A DNA stretch of 64,000 bases, taken from NCBI GenBank assembly GCA_964442745.1, contig CAYUAI010000003.1, positions 91,569-155,568 on the forward strand. The letters run 5' to 3'. The notes beneath the pieces are model-generated. The model searched no databases and was not told where the DNA came from. It was given only the letters and a program-made list of their open reading frames with translations. The DNA comes from CAYUAI01 sp964442745. Its GTDB lineage: Bacteria; Pseudomonadota; Gammaproteobacteria; S012-40. Positions within the stretch are counted from its first letter, which is position 1. Each line of letters starts with the position of its first letter. Both the position numbers and the translations under genes were made by a program. This document shows positions 42,954 to 52,373 of this stretch, in pieces.

Positions 42954-43370
42954 TTACTCTTCGGCAACGATTAATTCCACAGGAGTCACTTGCTTATCAT
43001 GAATGATAAAAACATTCATCGAAGCCATGCCCTTGATGCTGAGCGACACGATAAAATAAAAAGCATCGGGATAAGCGGCCTCATCAATATCCCTAGGGGA
43101 CGGTATCGCCGGACTATGCGGATGCGAATGATAAATACCAAATAAAGTTTCATCGTTTTGCCGCATGATTCGCATGGCTTGAATTTGTTGTGGCGGATCC
43201 ATAAAAAACGTACAAACGGGGTCTTCGGCGATATTATCAATGGGGTAACAGCTCAGCGCCTGGGCATAACGACCGCCAATTAAGCCACAAACTTCAACCT
43301 CAGGATTTTGTTGCGCATGATTGAGTATTTCAGTGACTAAAACGCTGGGGATGGCAATTTTTTGCTTCAT
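42954..43370 (-). CDS. JAMM/MPN-domain (Mov34) metallopeptidase-like protein
   Basis: A 138-residue stand-alone JAMM domain. The zinc site is complete: E26 in EVCGLIGG, then H81-S-H83 and, seven residues on, S91-x2-D94 (HSHPHSPAIPSPRD). Bacterial JAMM proteins remove small sulfur-carrier or ubiquitin-like C-termini (as in cysteine or thiamine-type sulfur transfer), but no carrier gene is beside it here. The ATG overlaps the stop of prmC (ATGA), which excludes the longer frame and implies translational coupling. RadC-type proteins are a less likely alternative since the helical RadC part is absent. Confidence 0.87.
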   Translation of the reverse strand: MKQKIAIPSVLVTEILNHAQQNPEVEVCGLIGGRYAQALSCYPIDNIAEDPVCTFFMDPPQQIQAMRIMRQNDETLFGIYHSHPHSPAIPSPRDIDEAAYPDAFYFIVSLSIKGMASMNVFIIHDKQVTPVELIVAEE

Positions 43371-44230
43371 TGAGGCGCCCATTGCCCCATAGACATGCGA
43401 TCTAAACCCGCCAGATCCTGACTGAGTGTAACATTTTGATAGTGATTTTCCGTTAACATAGCCTGTACGTTTTGCCCTTGATCCCAGCCATGCTCTAGCA
43501 TCAACCACCCCGCTGAATCCAGATACAGTCCCGCCTGTTTTATGATATGTGTTAGCGCGGCTAAACCATTATCTTTAGCGACCAAAGCACTTGGCGGTTC
43601 AAAACGAATATCGCCATTGACTAAATGGGGATCATCTGCACTCACATAGGGTGGATTGGCAACGATCACTTGGTAGTGGGTTTGTGTTAACGCCGAAAAC
43701 CAGTCGCTATGCACAAACTCAATATTCGTTAAGTTGTGACGTTGGGCATTTTTTTTTGCAAGGCTTAACGCCTTGTCAGAAAAATCCGTCGCCACAATAT
43801 GGCAGAGGGGCCGCTGCTTGGCAATCGATACCGCAATCGCCCCCGAACCGGTGCCTAAATCCAGTACATTAAATACCACCTGGCTGGGTAACATCTCCAG
43901 AGCCGCCGCCACTAATAATTCGGTTTCTGGACGTGGAATCAAGGTATCTGGAGTGACCCAAAATCGTTCCCCCCAAAATTCTTTTTCTCCCAGCAAATAA
44001 GCTAACGGCAGTCCACTCGCTCGCTGTTCGACAAGATTCAAAAACTGGGTGAGTTGATCGTGACTTAATACCGTCGCTGACCAAGCGATTAAATGAGGGC
44101 GTGGTTTCTTTAATACAAAACACAGCAGCAAGTCAGCCTCTAAGGTCGCTACCTGGCTGACCGGCGCCAGTACCGACTTGGCTTTTATTCGTGCCTGACT
44201 AATCATCATGACATGTTCAACACGCCTCAC
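43367..44230 (-). CDS. prmC: Peptide chain release factor N5-glutamine methyltransferase
   Basis: A SAM-dependent methyltransferase of up to 287 residues that methylates the glutamine of the GGQ motif of release factors. Visible: NVLDLGTGSGAIAVSIAKQR (SAM loop), NPPYVS near residue 190 (the glutamine-binding NPPY) and LLGEKEFWGERFWVTPDTLI with RPETELL. The upstream gene is prfA, its substrate, whose stop overlaps the GTG at 44230; starts at the ATG pair near 44209 are possible and the ribosome site is unclear. Confidence 0.94.
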   Translation of the reverse strand: MRRVEHVMMISQARIKAKSVLAPVSQVATLEADLLLCFVLKKPRPHLIAWSATVLSHDQLTQFLNLVEQRASGLPLAYLLGEKEFWGERFWVTPDTLIPRPETELLVAAALEMLPSQVVFNVLDLGTGSGAIAVSIAKQRPLCHIVATDFSDKALSLAKKNAQRHNLTNIEFVHSDWFSALTQTHYQVIVANPPYVSADDPHLVNGDIRFEPPSALVAKDNGLAALTHIIKQAGLYLDSAGWLMLEHGWDQGQNVQAMLTENHYQNVTLSQDLAGLDRMSMGQWAPQ

Positions 44231-45312
44231 TCCTTACTCAACGCCGCTAATTGATCCGCCTGGTATTCGTTAACGAGTGGGTCCACCACTAAATTAATAT
44301 TTCCGTCCATAAATTCTTCAAGCTTATAAAGCGTTAAATTAATGCGATGATCGGTCACTCGACCTTGCGGATAATTATACGTACGAACCCGCTCAGAACG
44401 ATCACCACTACCGACTAACAAGCGGCGTGTCTCAGCTTGTTCTGCCTGTTGTTTTTCTTGTTCAGCGGATAATAACTTGGCTTGCAACAAAGACATCGCT
44501 CGCGCCCGATTTTTATGTTGCGAACGCTCGTCCTGGCACTCCACAACAAGACCGGATGGTAAATGGGTAATTCGAATGGCCGAGTCCGTTTTGTTCACGT
44601 GCTGACCGCCGGCTCCCGAGGCACGAAAGGTATCCACTTTTAAATCATTGGAATTAATATCCCTTTGTTCGACTTCTGCCACTTCCGGCATAATCGCGAG
44701 CGTACAGGCCGAGGTATGAATCCGACCTTGTGATTCGGTTTCCGGTACCCGCTGTACCCGATGTCCCCCCGACTCAAACTTTAACCGTGAATAGGCACCG
44801 CTGCCAATGACTCTGGCAATGACTTCTTTGTACCCACCATGCTCACCAAAACTTTCATTGAGCAGCTCGACCTGCCAGCGCTGCTGCTCCGCATATTTCA
44901 AATACATGCGCAATAAATCACCTGCAAAAATAGCGGCTTCATCCCCCCCCGCGCCAGCACGTATTTCCAAGAAAATATTACGGTCATCATTCGGGTCTTT
45001 CGGCAGCAACATTTTTTGCAATTCCAAGACAAGCGCTTGCTGCCTGGCTTGAGCCTCATCCAGCTCTTCGGCAGCCAGCATGCGCATCTCACTGTCTTCG
45101 TCTTTCAGCATATCCTTGGCTTGGCCAATGGCTTCTGATGCCAGCTGATATTTGGCGAAACAATCCGCTACCGGAGTGAGCTGAGCATATTCCTGGGATA
45201 AGGCTCGAAATCGATTTTGATCTCCAATCACCCCCGGATCCGCCAACAACGCACTAATTTCTTCGACCCGTTCGGTGATTTTTTCTAATTTGAGTAGAAT
45301 GGATTTATTCAT
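44227..45312 (-). CDS. prfA: Peptide chain release factor 1
   Basis: A 361-residue RF1, which terminates translation at UAA and UAG. The GGQ motif is in GAGGQHVNKTDSAIRI near residue 235; the anticodon-like loop region and the domain 1 helices (ITERVEEISALLADPGVIGD) are present, and IFLEIRAGAGGDEAAIFAGD is the conserved domain 2 signature. AAAGG precedes the ATG. It is followed by prmC, as in most gammaproteobacteria, and preceded by hemA on the same strand. Confidence 0.97.
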   Translation of the reverse strand: MNKSILLKLEKITERVEEISALLADPGVIGDQNRFRALSQEYAQLTPVADCFAKYQLASEAIGQAKDMLKDEDSEMRMLAAEELDEAQARQQALVLELQKMLLPKDPNDDRNIFLEIRAGAGGDEAAIFAGDLLRMYLKYAEQQRWQVELLNESFGEHGGYKEVIARVIGSGAYSRLKFESGGHRVQRVPETESQGRIHTSACTLAIMPEVAEVEQRDINSNDLKVDTFRASGAGGQHVNKTDSAIRITHLPSGLVVECQDERSQHKNRARAMSLLQAKLLSAEQEKQQAEQAETRRLLVGSGDRSERVRTYNYPQGRVTDHRINLTLYKLEEFMDGNINLVVDPLVNEYQADQLAALSKE

Positions 45313-45478
45313 TCAGTACCTTTACTCATCATTGATTAACTATATTCCGTGTGACGCCAAAAAGGCCGCCCAAGCCTAAGTTGTTTTAAAAATGCCTCAG
45401 CTGGAATTTTGTCCAATCTCGCACTCAACTGGTGCACTTTTAAATAGTTCTTATTCACACAAACACATGTATGGTGCG

Positions 45479-46744
45479 TTATTCATCATCCATTAACCGT
45501 AGACCAAATAACTCTCTGGCCACCTCAACGCTTTTATTTTTCCCATCAATACCGGCTTGACGAATTTTTTGGGTCGGACCATGGGAAAGTTTATTGATCA
45601 AATTATGCGCTAATCGTTGTAATACCTCTTCCGGATTACCGCCACTCTCCAATAACCGTTTGGCTTTGGCAAGCTCTTCAGCCTTGACCAACTCTAATTG
45701 CTTGCGATATTCTCGAATCACCGCCACCGCATCTTGTGAGCGCACCCAGCCCATGAAATTATGGACCTGTAAATCTATAATTTCTTCCGCTTGAAGTGCC
45801 GCTTGTTGACGCGTTTTCAAGCCTTCTTCGATAATTTCTTTAAGGTCGTCCACGGTGTATAGATAAACATCCGCCATATTAGCCACTTCAGGCTCAATAT
45901 CGCGTGGTACCGCAATATCCACCATCAAGATCGGCCGACGTTTTCGTTGTTTAATGGCACGTTCTACACTACCCTTACCAAGAATCGGTAATTGGCTCGC
46001 CGTCGAAGAAATCACAATATCGGCCTTATGAAGATTAGCCGGAATATCCGCCAAAGAAATGGCCCTGGCGCCAAACTCGCCAGCTAATTGTTGGGCACGT
46101 TCAACGGTTCGGTTGGCAATAATGATTTCGCCAATTTGGTTTTCATGGAGGTGGCGAGCAGTCAGCTCAATCGTCTCCCCGGCACCAATCAATAAAGCGG
46201 TATGTTTTGGAAAGTGACTAAAGATTTGTTTTGCAAGACTAACAGCAGCAAAAGCGACCGAAACCGCACTGGCTCCAATGGCGGTATCGGTACGAATTTG
46301 CTTAGCCACATTAAAGGTATGTTGGCATAACCGGTTAAGTACTGAGCCAATGGCGCCGGCATCCAGGGCTTCTTTGTAAGCCGTTTTAACCTGGCCTAGA
46401 ATTTGCGGTTCACCAAGCACCAAAGAATCGAGACCACTGGCGACACGTAACAAATGCCGAACGGCCTCTTGATTGGGATGTTGGTAGACATAAGGTCTTA
46501 TTTCTTCTAAGCCAAGTTTGTGATAGCTTGAAAACCAATCAGCTACCGAGTGACCTTGCGCTTTATCAACACAGCAATATAGCTCTGTGCGATTACACGT
46601 CGATAAGATGGCCGCTTCACTCACATCTTGGTGTGCGGTCAACTCCCGTAGAGCTTGGCCTATTTGCTCGGGCGCAAAAGCAACACGCTCCCGGATATCG
46701 ACAGGAGCCGTCTTATGATTTATTCCAAAGGCTAATAATTGCAT
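45479..46744 (-). CDS. hemA: Glutamyl-tRNA reductase
   Basis: About 421 residues, catalysing the NADPH-dependent first step of tetrapyrrole synthesis from glutamyl-tRNA. The start at MQLLAFGINHKTAP aligns with the family, placing the catalytic cysteine at C50 in LSTCNRTELYCC. ALLIGAGETIELTARHLHEN is the NADPH loop, and the helical dimerisation domain closes the protein. This supplies heme for the many cytochromes in this window. The site before the ATG is poor, and an upstream ATG at 46756 is possible. Confidence 0.95.
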   Translation of the reverse strand: MQLLAFGINHKTAPVDIRERVAFAPEQIGQALRELTAHQDVSEAAILSTCNRTELYCCVDKAQGHSVADWFSSYHKLGLEEIRPYVYQHPNQEAVRHLLRVASGLDSLVLGEPQILGQVKTAYKEALDAGAIGSVLNRLCQHTFNVAKQIRTDTAIGASAVSVAFAAVSLAKQIFSHFPKHTALLIGAGETIELTARHLHENQIGEIIIANRTVERAQQLAGEFGARAISLADIPANLHKADIVISSTASQLPILGKGSVERAIKQRKRRPILMVDIAVPRDIEPEVANMADVYLYTVDDLKEIIEEGLKTRQQAALQAEEIIDLQVHNFMGWVRSQDAVAVIREYRKQLELVKAEELAKAKRLLESGGNPEEVLQRLAHNLINKLSHGPTQKIRQAGIDGKNKSVEVARELFGLRLMDDE

Positions 46745-46921
46745 AAACAACATCAAATTTTAGGCAAAAACGGTAATTCTCGTAAAAGCTGACTAGGAAT
46801 ACAAGTAACAAGTTCCTCTAAATACGGTCAAACAGGGTGAATCATTATCAAAAAATGGTATAGTAGCCAAGGAATTGCCTTAAATATTAAGGCTCAAAAT
46901 ATAAGTGGATGCGGAGGCTCA

Positions 46922-48709
46922 ATGAGACGTCACTTTAACAAGATTGCGCTTTTATTAACCACAATTTTTATGGTTGCATGCGCCACCTCTCCCGAGGGTG
47001 ACGCATCAAACACAGAAAGCGAAATCATACCAACAGTCACACCAAATACGAACACTTCAAGTACGCTAACAGCGGATGAGGTGTCATTCGATTATCCAAA
47101 AGCCAACCTTATGTATGGTATTTTACTTGGTGAAATAGCCAACCAGAGAGGTTATACCGATATTGCGATTAAGCAATACTTAAAAGCGGCCAGACAAAGC
47201 CAAGATCCTCAAGTCGCCGCACGCGCTGTGCAAATTACCAGCTTTGCTAATGCTGAACAAGAAACCTTGGAGGCGGCAAAAATATGGTCAGAGGCAGACC
47301 CCAACAATCAGGAAGCCATTCGCGTCCTTGCCGTGCTTCACTTACGCAATGGAGACTACGAGAAAGCGAAAAAGGAATTAGAAATCCTGCTTGCCAATAA
47401 CCCAGAATCAAGCGCTCAGACTTTCATCAATATCGGCACGCTATTGCAACGTGAAACCAGTGAAAATGATGCCACCGAAATTACTGAGTATTTAGCCAAT
47501 GCGTATCCGGACAATCCAGAAGCCCATTATATCGCAGCTAAAATCGCATTAACCTCACAGAAACATAACATCGCGTTACAGCGTATTGAAAAAACCATCG
47601 CCTTACGGCCCGAATGGATTGATGCCATCGTGCTTAAATCCCGTATCCTACAACAATCCGGCGATATAGACCAATCCCTCAGCTATCTGGAAGCCTACCT
47701 GAAAAAACAACCCGACGATAATACTATCAGATTTCGTTACGCCCGCCTTTTAATTGATGCCAAGCAATTGAAAAAAGCACGCACCCAGTTCGAATTGTTG
47801 GCAGTAAAAACACCGGATAATGAAGATGTCTTGTTCACGCTAGCGATGCTGTCTTTACAATTTAATGAATTTGATGAATCCCACGGCTATTTAAAACAAC
47901 TATACAACGCCGGCGGGCGCAATCCCCGCGTGTTATACTATCTCGGACAAATTGCCGAACAGAAGAAAGAAGATGAAAACGCCCTCGACTGGTATGCCCA
48001 AGTCCGTCGCGGCGACTTTTACTTTGAAGCACAATTACGTGTTGCTGCCGTGCTTGAGCGCGCCAAAAGTTTGAATGATGCTCTGGAACATTTGCATGCT
48101 CTACAACCGGCCACTTTAGACAAACAACGCGAACTCGTTTTATTTGAAGGCTCACTGCTCAGAAATCATAAACGCTATCAAGCCGCCTTTGACTTATACA
48201 GTAAAGCCCTCGCTGATAGCTTACCTGATGACACGGAGATTTTATTTTCGCGTTCATTGATTGCCGAACGGCTCGACAACATGGATATCACCCTACGTGA
48301 TTTACGCTCAATCATTGAAAAAGAGCCAAATAATGCCGCCGCCTTGAATGCATTAGGTTATACTTTAGCCGATCGCACCACACGTTATGAAGAAGCGCTT
48401 GAGTTGATCAATAAAGCGTTAGCCATTGAACCTAATGACGCCGCCATTATCGACAGCTTAGGCTGGGTACAATTTCGTGTTGGTAATCATGCAGAAGCCA
48501 TCAAACATTTACGAAGAGCGCTAGCATTGACTAAAGATGGAGAAATCGCGGCTCACTTAGGCGAAGCTTTATGGAGCAACGGCCAGCAACAAGAAGCCAT
48601 CAAGGTCTGGAATGAAGCCTATGATACCTTCAGTGACAACGACGTTTTACGCGCTACCATGGAGCGGTTTGGACAACTTCCAAAACGCTCTAGCGGTCCA
48701 GGTATTTAA
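46922..48709 (+). CDS. TPR-repeat lipoprotein
   Basis: A 595-residue protein with a lipoprotein signal (MRRHFNKIALLLTTIFMVAC, Cys at 20) and about a dozen tetratricopeptide repeats, clear in the C-terminal half (NNAAALNALGYTLADRTTRY, ALELINKALAIEPNDAAIID, SLGWVQFRVGNHAEAIKHLR). It sits directly before lolB, as an orthologous TPR lipoprotein does in pseudomonads. It is probably an outer-membrane scaffold; no catalytic motif. GGAGG precedes the ATG. The promoter lies in the gap from hemA. Confidence 0.9.
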   Translation: MRRHFNKIALLLTTIFMVACATSPEGDASNTESEIIPTVTPNTNTSSTLTADEVSFDYPKANLMYGILLGEIANQRGYTDIAIKQYLKAARQSQDPQVAARAVQITSFANAEQETLEAAKIWSEADPNNQEAIRVLAVLHLRNGDYEKAKKELEILLANNPESSAQTFINIGTLLQRETSENDATEITEYLANAYPDNPEAHYIAAKIALTSQKHNIALQRIEKTIALRPEWIDAIVLKSRILQQSGDIDQSLSYLEAYLKKQPDDNTIRFRYARLLIDAKQLKKARTQFELLAVKTPDNEDVLFTLAMLSLQFNEFDESHGYLKQLYNAGGRNPRVLYYLGQIAEQKKEDENALDWYAQVRRGDFYFEAQLRVAAVLERAKSLNDALEHLHALQPATLDKQRELVLFEGSLLRNHKRYQAAFDLYSKALADSLPDDTEILFSRSLIAERLDNMDITLRDLRSIIEKEPNNAAALNALGYTLADRTTRYEEALELINKALAIEPNDAAIIDSLGWVQFRVGNHAEAIKHLRRALALTKDGEIAAHLGEALWSNGQQQEAIKVWNEAYDTFSDNDVLRATMERFGQLPKRSSGPGI

Positions 48710-48749
48710 TATCAAAACGCTCGCGTTGCCTAACTAATAGATTGATGTC

Positions 48750-49412
48750 ATGCACAAAACAAGCGCTACGGTAAATTCCCCCAGCCGCATAACAATCTGG
48801 CTGGTTATTTATCTATTGCTGACCATCAGCGCCTGCGCCACCCCCGGCCCTTACCTCACGCAAACCAGCGAGCAAACAAAAAACAATCTGTTTTGGCAAC
48901 AACGCCAACAAACACTCAGCCGACTGGACCATTGGCAGTTCATCGGCCGTTTTTCTGCCAAAAATGAACAAGACGTTTGGCATGGCAAAATCACCTGGTC
49001 CCAATCGGGAACCGTTTATGACATTATGCTGCAAGGCCCCTTTGGGCAAGGCAGCATTAAACTCACTGGCAATCACCAAGCCAGTGAGCTGCAAATATCA
49101 GCCAAAGAAAATTACTCAGACCACGACCCCGAACAACTCTTAGCAACCCACGCCGGTATCTCGTTACCTTTTAACGCATTACGTTATTGGATTGTTGGCT
49201 TACCAACCAGTGATAAACAAACCACGCAATACCAAATTGATCCGCAAGGTCGCCTAAGCTCCCTGCAACAACAAGACTGGTTCGTTGAATTTAAGCGCTA
49301 TAGCCAGGTGAGCAGTACAGGTACGACCATTGAGTTACCCAATAAATTATTTTTAGAGAATAAGCGTTACGACGTTCGTTTAGTGATCGACCAATGGAAA
49401 CTCACCAGTTAA
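48750..49412 (+). CDS. lolB: Outer-membrane lipoprotein receptor LolB
   Basis: A 220-residue lipoprotein (lipobox ISAC, Cys at 29) with the LolB fold: LDHWQFIGRFSAKNEQDVWH, GKITWSQSGTVYDIMLQGPF and GISLPFNALRYWIVGLP, the conserved tryptophan and LPF..L.YW features. It accepts lipoproteins from LolA in the periplasm and inserts them in the outer membrane. The gene lies between the TPR lipoprotein and ispE, as in other gammaproteobacteria. The start has a weak ribosome site. Confidence 0.92.
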   Translation: MHKTSATVNSPSRITIWLVIYLLLTISACATPGPYLTQTSEQTKNNLFWQQRQQTLSRLDHWQFIGRFSAKNEQDVWHGKITWSQSGTVYDIMLQGPFGQGSIKLTGNHQASELQISAKENYSDHDPEQLLATHAGISLPFNALRYWIVGLPTSDKQTTQYQIDPQGRLSSLQQQDWFVEFKRYSQVSSTGTTIELPNKLFLENKRYDVRLVIDQWKLTS

Positions 49413-49427
49413 TACGCAATCTTTGGC

Positions 49428-50288
49428 ATGACAACTCAAACCTCTTCCAATGGCCCACAGGGTTTTTTATGGCCAGCCCCCGCCAAACTCAATCTTTTTT
49501 TGCACATTACTGGACGCCGAGATGACGGCTACCATTTGTTGCAAACCGCGTTTCAGTTCGTTGACTATGGTGATCAACTTCAATTTGAGATAACCGATGA
49601 TGCCTGTATTACTCGGATTTCCGAACTCGATGGCGTTGCCAGTGACGATGACCTGGTCGTCAAAGCAGCTAAACTCCTACAAAAATACACTCACAGCCCG
49701 TTAGGCTGCCACATCCAACTTGATAAACGGTTACCCATGGGTGGCGGTTTAGGCGGCGGCAGTTCTAACGCAGCCACCACCTTAGTGGCGCTAAACAAGT
49801 TGTGGCAAACCCAATTAACCCAACAAGAACTGGCTCAGCTTGGTCTGCAACTGGGCGCCGATGTTCCCATATTTATTTTTGGGCAAAGCGCCTGGGCAGA
49901 AGGCATCGGCGAAAAACTAACCCCGATTACCGTACCCGAACCCTGGTATCTCATCATTGCTCCCCCGGTTCATGTGGAAACCGGTAAAATTTTTTCGGCT
50001 TCACAATTGACACGGGACCAACATCCTATCAGAATACGCGATCTCTGGGATGGAGAACGCGTGACGAACGTTTGTGAACCGGTGGTTACCGCCCTTTACC
50101 CCGAGGTGGGTGAAGCGCTAAAATGGCTATCACAATTCAGAAAGGCTCGTATGACAGGCACCGGGGCTTGTATTTTTGCGGCTTTTGACACACAATCTGC
50201 CGCCGATGAGGTGGCAAGTCAGGCACCGGCCAAGTGGCGCCTGATTGTGACAAGGGGTCGCAACAAAAGTCCTTTAAGCGAGTTATGA
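49428..50288 (+). CDS. ispE: 4-diphosphocytidyl-2-C-methyl-D-erythritol kinase
   Basis: A 286-residue GHMP kinase of the MEP isoprenoid pathway. Motifs: PAKLNLFLHITGRRDDGYH (substrate end), LDKRLPMGGGLGGGSSNAAT with the ATP loop at about residues 103-116, and the C-terminal MTGTGACIFAAFD. It supplies isopentenyl units for ubiquinone and undecaprenyl carriers. Fifteen bases separate it from lolB and about 40 from tRNA-Gln. Confidence 0.96.
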   Translation: MTTQTSSNGPQGFLWPAPAKLNLFLHITGRRDDGYHLLQTAFQFVDYGDQLQFEITDDACITRISELDGVASDDDLVVKAAKLLQKYTHSPLGCHIQLDKRLPMGGGLGGGSSNAATTLVALNKLWQTQLTQQELAQLGLQLGADVPIFIFGQSAWAEGIGEKLTPITVPEPWYLIIAPPVHVETGKIFSASQLTRDQHPIRIRDLWDGERVTNVCEPVVTALYPEVGEALKWLSQFRKARMTGTGACIFAAFDTQSAADEVASQAPAKWRLIVTRGRNKSPLSEL

Positions 50289-50327
50289 AACAATACGCAT
50301 CTCTAAAGAGTATCGTCCAGTTTTTAT

Positions 50328-50402
50328 TGGGGTGTCGCCAAGCGGTAAGGCACTGGGTTTTGATCCCAGCATTCGTAGGTTCGAATCCTGCCACCCCAGC
50401 CA
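50328..50402 (+). tRNA. tRNA-Gln (UUG)
   Basis: A 75-base tRNA with a seven-pair acceptor stem (TGGGGTG with CACCCCA), discriminator G and encoded CCA. The anticodon stem CTGGG/CCCAG encloses the loop TTTTGAT, giving anticodon TTG. The T-arm has GGTTCGAATCC. It lies between ispE and prs, a position conserved in pseudomonads. Confidence 0.97.
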
Positions 50403-50595
50403 TACCTTGCGAATTAATCCGTTGTCAGTATACGTTTGAATAAACCTAATAAACTGGCGGGTATTTTGTCTCACAAATGCCGCGTTGATTGAGAGCCGTT
50501 GTAAAATCACTCGATTACCATTGAAATGATAACCCGCCGCGCATTCCCCATCACCAAACTCAGATATTAAAACACCACCCGTAGGGAGTCACAAC

Positions 50596-51549
50596 GTGTT
50601 AGAACCTCGAATGATGGTCTTCTCTGGGACTGCCAATCCAAAACTGGCGCAAAATATCACGCGTTTTTTAAACCTTCCCCTGGGAAAAATCACTGTTGGT
50701 CGCTTTAGTGATGGTGAAATTATGGTAGAGATATTGGAAAACGTGCGTGGTCAAGACGCCTTTATCGTTCAGCCAACCTGTTATCCAACCAATGATAATT
50801 TAATGGAGTTATTAGTGATGGTGGATGCGATGCGACGTGCCTCAGCCAAACGTGTCACTACCGTCATCCCCTACTTTGGTTATTCTCGCCAAGATCGGCG
50901 CACCCGCTCGGCCCGCGTGCCAATCACCGCTAAAGTCGTTGCCAACATGATCGCCAGTGTCGGCACTGACCGGGTACTGACTATCGATTTACATGCCGAT
51001 CAAATTCAAGGCTTTTTTGATTTACCCGTTGACAACGTCTATGCCTCTCCCATCTTGCTCGGCGATATTTGGCGACAAAAATATCAAAACTTAATTGTGG
51101 TATCACCCGATGTCGGCGGCGTCGTCAGAGCCAGAGCCATCGCTAAACGCCTCGGCGATGCCGACTTGGCGATCATTGATAAACGCCGACCACAACCAAA
51201 TATTGCGAAAGTTATGCATATCATCGGTGATGTGGAAAACAGAACCTGCGTACTGGTTGACGATCTCGTCGATACCGCCGGCACTCTGTGCAATGCCGCC
51301 AATGCACTCAAAGATGATGGGGCAGCACGGGTTGTGGCCTATTGCACCCATCCCGTCCTATCAGGCAAAGCCATTGAAAACATCGAGAACTCCCAACTCG
51401 ATGAACTGGTTATTTCTGACACTATCCCATTACAACCCGCCGCACAACAATGCAGCCGCATCCGACAACTCAGTGTCGCTGAAATTCTCGCTGAGACCAT
51501 GCGCCGAATTCATTTAGGCGAATCCGTCAGTTCACTTTTTATGGACTAG
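50596..51549 (+). CDS. prs: Ribose-phosphate pyrophosphokinase
   Basis: A 317-residue PRPP synthetase, making the ribosyl donor for nucleotides, histidine and tryptophan. The N-terminus MMVFSGTANPKLAQNITRFL and GRFSDGE are conserved; the PRPP-binding loop is VLVDDLVDTAGTL near residue 220, and VVSPDVGGVVRARAIAKRLG is the flexible catalytic region. The start is a GTG with GGGAG seven bases upstream. It also provides PRPP for the phosphoribosyltransferase-type proteins in the Ter module downstream. Confidence 0.96.
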   Translation: MLEPRMMVFSGTANPKLAQNITRFLNLPLGKITVGRFSDGEIMVEILENVRGQDAFIVQPTCYPTNDNLMELLVMVDAMRRASAKRVTTVIPYFGYSRQDRRTRSARVPITAKVVANMIASVGTDRVLTIDLHADQIQGFFDLPVDNVYASPILLGDIWRQKYQNLIVVSPDVGGVVRARAIAKRLGDADLAIIDKRRPQPNIAKVMHIIGDVENRTCVLVDDLVDTAGTLCNAANALKDDGAARVVAYCTHPVLSGKAIENIENSQLDELVISDTIPLQPAAQQCSRIRQLSVAEILAETMRRIHLGESVSSLFMD

Positions 51550-51567
51550 AAAAAAGTAACACCTCTA

Positions 51568-51601
51568 AGAAGCTGTTTGGTTAAAAAATGAATCAGCTTC
51601 T
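51568..51601. terminator. Possible stem-loop after prs
   Basis: AGAAGCTG and CAGCTTCT form an eight-base stem with an 18-base AT-rich loop about 20 bases after the prs stop. There is no U-tract of note, so read-through into rplY is possible. Confidence 0.35.
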
Positions 51602-51737
51602 AACATTTCAAAAAAATGAGCGGTTAGGGTATACTCACCGCCGGCATAATCAGGCTTGGTCGCGAGCTTGGTCCGCCCTTCGGGAAGAATGAATTTTAAC
51701 CAGACTTCCCACCTATCCATTTTTTAGGAGGATTGTA

Positions 51738-52352
51738 ATGAGCACTGATTTTGTTATTGTTGCGGAAAAACGTGACGACTTGGGGAAAGGTGCGAGCCGC
51801 CGCCTGCGTCACCAAGAGAAAACCCCAGGCATTCTATATGGGTCAAACCAAGACCCTGAACCCATTACTGTATCTCATGACCTACTGATCAAATCATTGC
51901 AAAACGAAGCCTTTTATTCCCACATACTCACGGTAAAAATCGGCGGACAAGAATGCAAAGCGGTATTAAAAGATCTGCAACGTCATCCCTATAAACCCAA
52001 AATTTTACATATCGATTTACAGCGTGTCGATGAAAATACCGCCATCCATATGGCGGTGCCTTTGCACTTCCTCGGCGCCGATGTGGCACCGGGCGTCAAA
52101 TTAGGTGGGCTACTGTCACACAGCATGAGCGAATTAGAAGTTACATGCAAACCCAAAGACTTGCCTGAATACATTGAAGTTGATGTCTCTCAGCTCGATA
52201 CCGGCGATACCTTGCACATTTCTGACCTGGTATTACCCGCGGGCGTGAAATCTGTCGACCTGTCTCACGGACATGATTCACCTGTCGCCACCCTGCAAAA
52301 ACTGCGTGGTGCGAGTAGCAGTGAAGAAGACTCCGAAGAAACCGCTGAATAA
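51738..52352 (+). CDS. rplY: 50S ribosomal protein L25 (general stress protein Ctc type)
   Basis: A 204-residue L25 of the long CTC type: an N-terminal 5S-rRNA-binding domain (KRDDLGKGASRRLRHQEKTP, GILYGSNQDPEPI) and a C-terminal beta domain (AVPLHFLGADVAPGVKLGGL), with an acidic tail SSSEEDSEETAE. TTAGGAGG precedes the ATG strongly. It is followed by pth, as in many proteobacteria. Confidence 0.95.
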   Translation: MSTDFVIVAEKRDDLGKGASRRLRHQEKTPGILYGSNQDPEPITVSHDLLIKSLQNEAFYSHILTVKIGGQECKAVLKDLQRHPYKPKILHIDLQRVDENTAIHMAVPLHFLGADVAPGVKLGGLLSHSMSELEVTCKPKDLPEYIEVDVSQLDTGDTLHISDLVLPAGVKSVDLSHGHDSPVATLQKLRGASSSEEDSEETAE

Positions 52353-52373
52353 GCCAGTTAACCGGATCAACAC

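Noticed and set aside
43371..43508. N-terminal extension of the JAMM frame
   Set aside because: It overlaps prmC in another frame; the ATGA overlap at the prmC stop fixes the start at 43370.
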